Shown: positions 7,101-10,805 of the stretch, in pieces
Layout: every line of letters starts with the position of its first letter
Position numbering within the stretch: position 1 is the first letter of the stretch
Assembly: GCA_958407465.1 (NCBI GenBank)
Contig: CATYIV010000048.1
Coordinates: 1-10,805 of the forward strand
Reading direction: 5' to 3'
Source of the DNA: an uncultured Collinsella sp.
GTDB taxonomy: Bacteria; Actinomycetota; Coriobacteriia; Coriobacteriales; Coriobacteriaceae
DNA: 10,805 nucleotides
Notes under the pieces: model-generated
What the model was told of the DNA's origin: nothing
The model's input: only the letters and a program-made list of their open reading frames with translations
Databases searched by the model: none
Translations under genes and position numbers: made by a program

Positions 7101-7120
7101 AGCCCCGTCCCAAATTGACT
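7101..7120. repeat. Inverted copy of the GGGACGGGG repeat
   Basis: AGCCCCGTCCCAAATTGACT reads on the minus strand as the same element found at 5414-5444. Its last 13 bases (7108-7120) are identical to the outer flank of the large inverted repeat (5539-5551). It sits in the gap between the dCMP deaminase and Nfu genes. No matching second arm is seen here, so it may be a remnant or half-element. Confidence 0.55.
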
Positions 7121-7194
7121 ACTCGTGAAAGTCGCGTCTGCGCGCATGGACGGCTCGTGAGCGGGTACATGGCTGTAGTAACATAGCTTCTGTC

Positions 7195-7210
7195 CGCGGG
7201 CGCGCCCGCG
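7195..7210. repeat. 16-bp GC palindrome upstream of the Nfu gene
   Basis: CGCGGGCGCGCCCGCG is perfectly self-complementary and ends 10 bases before the AAAGGAG site (7221-7227). It could form a 6-bp stem with a 4-base loop in the leader, or be an operator. In GC-rich DNA a palindrome made only of G and C is weaker evidence than a mixed one. No clear promoter is visible in 7121-7194; TAACAT at 7179-7184 is only a weak -10 candidate. Confidence 0.4.
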
Positions 7211-7232
7211 TAATTGTGAGAAAGGAGCCCCT

Positions 7233-7511
7233 GTGGCTGTTAACGAAGAGCTGCTTAAGAAGGTTCTTGAAGAGATCCGCCCCAACCTGCAGGCCGACGG
7301 CGGCGATATGGAGTATGTGGGCGTCGACGACGAGGGTGTCGTCAAGCTGGAGCTGCAGGGCGCTTGCGCCGGCTGCCCCATGAGCTCGCTGACCCTGTCC
7401 ATGGGCATCGAGCGCATCCTCAAGGAGCATGTGCCCGGCGTTACCCGCGTGGAGCAGGTTAATGCCTCCGGTGAGACCGACGACCTGTACGACGAGTACG
7501 CGCCGTTCTAA
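7233..7511 (+). CDS. NifU-like C-terminal domain (Nfu) iron-sulfur scaffold
   Basis: This 92-residue protein is a free-standing NifU C-terminal (Nfu) domain, which carries or delivers Fe-S clusters in the cytoplasm. It starts with a GTG that has AAAGGAG (7221-7227) five bases upstream. The diagnostic features are the N-terminal helix, LQADGGDMEYV (residues 19-29), and GACAGCPMSSLTLSMGIER, in which Cys45 and Cys48 form the CxxC cluster ligand. A LKEHVPGV segment and an acidic tail follow. There is no N-terminal IscU domain and no isc or suf gene in the window, so it must work with assembly factors encoded elsewhere. A 16-bp palindrome lies just upstream of its ribosome binding site. The family is confident; the client proteins are unknown. 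Confidence 0.92.
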   Translation: MAVNEELLKKVLEEIRPNLQADGGDMEYVGVDDEGVVKLELQGACAGCPMSSLTLSMGIERILKEHVPGVTRVEQVNASGETDDLYDEYAPF

Positions 7512-7560
7512 GATGCGAAAGCTGCGGACGGCATACTCCGCATAGACGTTACGCCCAAAT

Positions 7561-7597
7561 ATGCGGCTGCGAGCGCAAGGCCCGCGGCCGCATTTGT
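7561..7597 (+). terminator. Probable hairpin terminator or attenuator between the Nfu gene and lgt
   Basis: ATGCGGCTGCG (7561-7571) pairs with CGCGGCCGCAT (7583-7593) over 11 bp including one U-G wobble, across an 11-base loop. Only a short T stretch (TTTG) follows, so termination may be partial. A smaller inverted repeat, TGCGGA/TCCGCA, lies at 7523-7542. Confidence 0.5.
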
Positions 7598-7620
7598 ATG
7601 TAGGGAGTAGGAGGGTCGAC

Positions 7621-8442
7621 ATGCTCAACGACTTCTACCATATGCTTGATCCTGTCGCGATCTCGGCGGGCCCCATCACCATCTACTGGTACGGCCTGGC
7701 CTACGTGGTCGGCGCTCTGCTCACGGCGGTCGTCATGTACCGCACGCAGCGTCGCTGGGGTTTTAACATCACGATTGACGACCTGACGAGTGTCGTGGTC
7801 GGCGTGGTCTTTGGCCTCATTATCGGTGCGCGCCTGTTCTACGTCGTCTTTTACGGTGATGGCTACTACTGGGCGCACCCGCTCGAGATCTTTGCCACCA
7901 ACGAGGGCGGCATGAGCTTCCATGGCGGTTTGGTGGGCGGCATTATCGGTGGCATCATCGTGTGCCGCATGTATAAGCTCGATGCCTGGACTTTGGCAGA
8001 CCTTGCCGTCATAGGCGCGCCGCTGGCCTTGTGTCTGGGCCGTTGTGCCAACTTTGTCAATGGTGAGCTGTGGGGCAAGCCGACCGATCTGCCCTGGGGC
8101 GTGATCTTTGGCGGCACCGCGGGCAATATGCCGCGTCACCCCTCCCAGCTCTATGAGGCATTTCTTGAGGGCATCGTGCTCTTTTGCATTTTGCAGGTGC
8201 TCAGCCGCAAAAAGCCGCTACTGCCCCAAGGCACGTTTATGGGCGTGTTTGTGATGGGTTACGGCATCGTCCGCTTCCTCATTGAGTTTGTGCGCGTGCC
8301 CGATGCCCAGCTGGGCTATCTGCTGGGCGGCGTCATCACCATGGGTCAGCTACTGAGCCTGCCACTTGTGATTGCAGGCCTGGCGCTCATCATCTTTGCT
8401 CGTCGCCGCAACCAACCCCAGCGCATCTACCTCGACGCCTAA
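7621..8442 (+). CDS. lgt: Prolipoprotein diacylglyceryl transferase
   Basis: Lgt transfers diacylglycerol from phosphatidylglycerol to the lipobox cysteine of prolipoproteins, the first step of lipoprotein maturation in the membrane. The 273-residue product has about seven hydrophobic segments. It shows the family motifs in order: IIGARLFYV (67-75), GGMSFHGGL (96-104) with the conserved His101, and the Lgt signature GRCANFVNGELWG (140-152) with Arg141, Asn144 and Glu149. HPSQLYEA (173-180) follows, then GYGIVRFLIEFVRVPD with Arg218 and Arg225, which appear to match the two conserved C-terminal arginines (239 and 246) of the E. coli enzyme. The ATG at 7621 has TAGGAGG six bases upstream. A possible in-frame extension to 7561 would run through a hairpin and is rejected. 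The stop codon overlaps the edge of the palindrome at 8441-8477. Confidence 0.96.
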   Translation: MLNDFYHMLDPVAISAGPITIYWYGLAYVVGALLTAVVMYRTQRRWGFNITIDDLTSVVVGVVFGLIIGARLFYVVFYGDGYYWAHPLEIFATNEGGMSFHGGLVGGIIGGIIVCRMYKLDAWTLADLAVIGAPLALCLGRCANFVNGELWGKPTDLPWGVIFGGTAGNMPRHPSQLYEAFLEGIVLFCILQVLSRKKPLLPQGTFMGVFVMGYGIVRFLIEFVRVPDAQLGYLLGGVITMGQLLSLPLVIAGLALIIFARRRNQPQRIYLDA

Positions 8443-8477
8443 CCACCACAAAGGGGACAGGCACCTTTGTGGTGGTT
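8441..8477. repeat. GGGGACAGG-core palindrome at the lgt stop codon
   Basis: AACCACCACAAAGG (8441-8454) and CCTTTGTGGTGGTT (8464-8477) form a perfect 14-bp stem around GGACAGGCA. The first two bases belong to the lgt TAA. It could stabilise or end the lgt transcript, but no T run follows. The arm-core-arm layout is the same as the element at 8519-8557 (read on the other strand), although the arm sequences differ. Confidence 0.8.
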
Positions 8478-8489
8478 TGCTGGGCAACG

Positions 8490-8520
8490 ATGACAGAACA
8501 ATAACGTTTCCCCAGATAAA
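8490..8520 (+). promoter_or_regulatory. Weak promoter candidate for the DUF6020 gene
   Basis: ATGACA (8490-8495) could be a -35 (five of six), and GATAAA (8515-8520) a poor -10 (four of six) at a 19-base spacing. It lies between the two palindromes. No better candidate is seen in the 135-base gap. Confidence 0.2.
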
Positions 8521-8557
8521 ACCTGCCAAAATAAACCTGTCCCTTTTTGGCAGGTTT
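8519..8557. repeat. GGGACAGG-core palindrome in the DUF6020 leader
   Basis: AAACCTGCCAAAA (8519-8531) and TTTTGGCAGGTTT (8545-8557) form a perfect 13-bp stem around a 13-base loop containing CCTGTCCC (GGGACAGG on the minus strand). It ends about 20 bases before the GTG start of the next gene. It is the same design as 8441-8477 with unrelated arms and in the opposite orientation. Confidence 0.8.
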
Positions 8558-8577
8558 CTAGAAAGGCTCTTTGGACT

Positions 8578-10803
8578 GTGAAGGATTCCGATCTCTCCAC
8601 AACGGCTGCGCGCGACGCTGCCCGCATCGTCTGGTTTAAGCGCTACCCCGCCAAGCAGACGCTCATCGCATTTTTGCTCGCGCTGTTGGCGACCACGGCG
8701 TTTTCCATCGATCCCGCCCCGGTGTCGAGCAACGCAGTCTTGGCGATTGACCCCAAAGCCTCGGGCATGCTGTACGTGTGCTACGAGGTGCTCCTCTCGT
8801 TTGCCGGCCATACCGACGCGGTCATGCTGCTTGCACTTGCCTGCCTGCTCACCTTGCCGTTTCGCTACGTGTTCTTTGGCCGTGGCGACACCTGGCGTCC
8901 ATCGATCATTCTGCCGTCGCTGTTCTTCGCCATCTGCATGGTGTTCGGCCGCAGCTACGATCTCACCGACTCGGCCGAGATTGTCCTTGGCGACAAAGCC
9001 CGCATCATCTGCGCCTGGATTGGCGGCGCGGGCTGGATGCTCTTGGCGGTCGTTGCCTTCTACCTTGCCTTTGAGTGTCTAGATTGGCTGAGCTCTCGGC
9101 GCATTCCGTTTTCCGAGGCGCACTTTGGCCGCGTATGGCGTGTGACTCACGCCGTGCTCTCGGTCCATCCCTTTGCCGGGCCCTTCCTGGTGCTTATGAT
9201 CGCCTGGGCGCCCACGCTCATCGCTTCGCTGCCTGGCCTTTTTATGGGAGATACGGGCGCGCAGATTCGCCAGTGGTTCAACTATCCCAACGGCACGAGC
9301 GACTATCTGCGCCTACTCAACCCCAACGTGCTGCTCAACGGGCATCATCCCGTAGTGCACACGGCCATTATCGGCTCGTGCGTTCAGCTGGGGCTTTCGC
9401 TGTTCAACAGCGCTAACGCGGGTCTTGCCATCTATACCTGCGCTCAATTTGTCATCACGGCTGCCTGCATGGCCTATTCCATTTCGTCGCTGCGCAAACT
9501 GGGCGTGAGCCTGCCGGTTCGCGGTGCGATCCTGCTGTTCTTTGCGTTTATGCCGATGTTCTCTAACTACGCGGTGTTGCTCACCAAAGACGTGCTCTTT
9601 GCCGACGCGTTCTTGGTGCTGCTGGTACAGACCGTCAAGCTCGTGGCATGTGGCCTGCCCCGTCGTGATGCCAATGCCGAGCGAGCGGGCGAGAAAGCCC
9701 CCGTGCTCTTTGCGCGCCACGACTGGCTGCTGCTCGCTCTGGGCGCCATGGGTTCCACGTTCCTGCGCAACGGCGGCCTGGTGTTTCCCCTGGCGGCATG
9801 CGTAATCGCGGCGGCGTTTTGCGTATGGGACGCGCATGTGGCTCGTCGTGCAGCCAAGCAGACTGGTGCTGCGCCTTCGGGCGCCATCCCGCGTTTCCGC
9901 TGGGTTGGCGTTCTCGCGGTGCTCGCGCTCTGCCTTGCCTCTAATATGTACTTCACCAAGGTGTTTATGCCGGCGCACGACATTACGCCTGGTTCCAAGC
10001 GCGAAATCCTCTCGATTCCGTTCCAGCAGACGGCTCGTTTCGTCCAAAAGCACGACGGCCTCAACTCGGGCGTCAACCCCAAGGTCAAGGACGACGGTAC
10101 GATTGAAGAGGCGCCCTGCGACGGTTCGGTGACCGACGAAGAGCGTGCCGTGATCGACCGTGTGCTCAAGTACGAGAACCTGGGCCGCCGCTACAACCCC
10201 GACAAGTCCGATGCCGTCAAAAATTGCTTTAACGAGTACGCCTCGCAGGAGGACATCGATGCCTATTTTGAGGTATGGGCTCAGATGTTTAAGAAGGATC
10301 CCGAGTGCTATATTTCGGCGCTTATCAATAACTACTATGGTTATTTTTATCCGAGCGCGCGCGATGCCTGGGTTTACAGCACGGCGCGTAGTGCCGAGAT
10401 CATGGCGCGTCCCGACAACCTCAAGTACTTCGACTTCCATCCGGTTGACAGCAACGTGGTGCGCTGGTGTGACCACCTGATCAATCTGTACCGTGTGGCG
10501 GTGCAGCGTGTTCCCTTTATCTCGCTCACCATGAGCTCGGCCACCTATGTGTGGATCATGATCGCCGTGGTGGTCTACCTGCTGCGTCGTCATTCATGGC
10601 GTGCACTGGCGATCTGGGTGCCGCTGCTGGGCGTGCTCGCCGTGTGCCTGATTGGTCCGTGCAACGGCTCGACCTACATGCGCTACCTGTATCCGGTCAT
10701 CGCCTGCATGCCCTTCGCCATCGGCGCCACCGTCACCCGCAGCGACTTCCGGCTTATAGGACAAAATGTGTGTCCCGATAGAACATCCGTTTCCATCCAT
10801 TAA
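8578..10803 (+). CDS. DUF6020-type polytopic membrane protein, possibly a GT-C glycosyltransferase
   Basis: This 741-residue membrane protein has roughly 12 hydrophobic segments (for example 82-99, 109-125, 142-165, 203-221, 315-333, 441-458, 655-669, 676-693, 703-718) and a soluble block at about 460-650. It resembles DUF6020 proteins, which look like GT-C-fold glycosyltransferases acting on lipid-linked sugars outside the membrane; that activity is inference. Visible motifs are LFMGDTGAQ (221-229), with an acidic residue in a loop as in GT-C enzymes, GHHPVVHT (255-262), LLTKDVLFAD (334-343), FLRNGG (395-400), IPFQQTAR (480-487) and YMRYLYP (700-706). The start is a GTG with GAAAGG 11 bases upstream. 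A 13-bp palindrome lies in the leader. The last 20 or so residues are polar and unlike the rest, and coincide with a small inverted repeat. The gene is complete, with TAA at 10801-10803. Confidence 0.75.
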   Translation: MKDSDLSTTAARDAARIVWFKRYPAKQTLIAFLLALLATTAFSIDPAPVSSNAVLAIDPKASGMLYVCYEVLLSFAGHTDAVMLLALACLLTLPFRYVFFGRGDTWRPSIILPSLFFAICMVFGRSYDLTDSAEIVLGDKARIICAWIGGAGWMLLAVVAFYLAFECLDWLSSRRIPFSEAHFGRVWRVTHAVLSVHPFAGPFLVLMIAWAPTLIASLPGLFMGDTGAQIRQWFNYPNGTSDYLRLLNPNVLLNGHHPVVHTAIIGSCVQLGLSLFNSANAGLAIYTCAQFVITAACMAYSISSLRKLGVSLPVRGAILLFFAFMPMFSNYAVLLTKDVLFADAFLVLLVQTVKLVACGLPRRDANAERAGEKAPVLFARHDWLLLALGAMGSTFLRNGGLVFPLAACVIAAAFCVWDAHVARRAAKQTGAAPSGAIPRFRWVGVLAVLALCLASNMYFTKVFMPAHDITPGSKREILSIPFQQTARFVQKHDGLNSGVNPKVKDDGTIEEAPCDGSVTDEERAVIDRVLKYENLGRRYNPDKSDAVKNCFNEYASQEDIDAYFEVWAQMFKKDPECYISALINNYYGYFYPSARDAWVYSTARSAEIMARPDNLKYFDFHPVDSNVVRWCDHLINLYRVAVQRVPFISLTMSSATYVWIMIAVVVYLLRRHSWRALAIWVPLLGVLAVCLIGPCNGSTYMRYLYPVIACMPFAIGATVTRSDFRLIGQNVCPDRTSVSIH
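10755..10780. repeat. Imperfect inverted repeat at the 3' end of the DUF6020 gene
   Basis: GGACA (10759-10763) and TGTCC (10771-10775) pair around AAATGTG, with TAT/ATA extending the stem beyond a small internal loop. It lies inside the last codons of the gene. The short stem makes chance possible, but the GGGACA on the minus strand echoes the intergenic palindromes. Confidence 0.3.
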
Positions 10804-10805
10804 TC

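Noticed and set aside
7212..7220. AATTGTGAG resembling a lac operator half-site
   Set aside because: It is a single half-site with no inverted partner, and nothing nearby suggests LacI-type control.
9313..10593. 426-residue open frame on the minus strand
   Set aside because: It is antisense to the DUF6020 gene, is rich in His/Arg/Gly typical of shadow frames in GC-rich DNA, and shows no family motif.

Overview
The window reads like a piece of a gut Coriobacteriia genome (Actinomycetota), most likely Collinsella or a close relative. The reasons are the GC-rich coding sequence with strong C/G third positions, the Ala/Lys/Asp-rich wall-anchored coiled-coil protein with an LAQTG sorting signal, a DUF6020-type membrane protein, and intergenic spaces crowded with GGGAC-containing palindromes. 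The assignment rests on recognition, not on a database search.

Layout. Bases 1-3383 (+) hold the 3' part of a large surface protein: a coiled-coil arm, a CAP/SCP domain, a second coiled-coil arm and an LAQTG wall anchor. Its reading frame is still open at the left edge, so the true start and signal peptide lie outside. Two back-to-back intrinsic terminators (3451-3496 for +, 3504-3543 for -) separate it from a convergent OPT-family transporter gene (3585-5288, -). A 311-base divergent spacer (5289-5599) carries a structured transporter leader, a 36-bp perfect inverted repeat and the coaX promoter. From 5600 every gene lies on the + strand: coaX (type III pantothenate kinase), a dCMP deaminase, a small NifU-like/Nfu iron-sulfur scaffold, lgt (prolipoprotein diacylglyceryl transferase) and a DUF6020-type polytopic membrane protein that ends at 10803.

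How the genes relate. The four genes after the spacer are housekeeping functions (CoA synthesis, dUMP supply, Fe-S assembly, lipoprotein maturation). Most appear to have their own start signals, separated by gaps of 84-172 bases, so this is a co-directional run and not a tight operon. The surface protein would be exported and sortase-anchored. Lgt and the DUF6020 protein act at the membrane. I see no pathway linking all of them.

The most unusual layer is intergenic. Almost every gap on the right-hand side holds a palindrome with a GGGAC core (5414-5444, 5462-5541, 6452-6491, 7101-7120, 8441-8477, 8519-8557). The arms differ in sequence, yet in the best examples they stay perfectly complementary. 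They look like a family of small mobile or REP-like palindromes, possibly moved in trans by an IS200/RAYT-type transposase encoded elsewhere. No transposase, CRISPR array, rRNA or tRNA was seen in the window.
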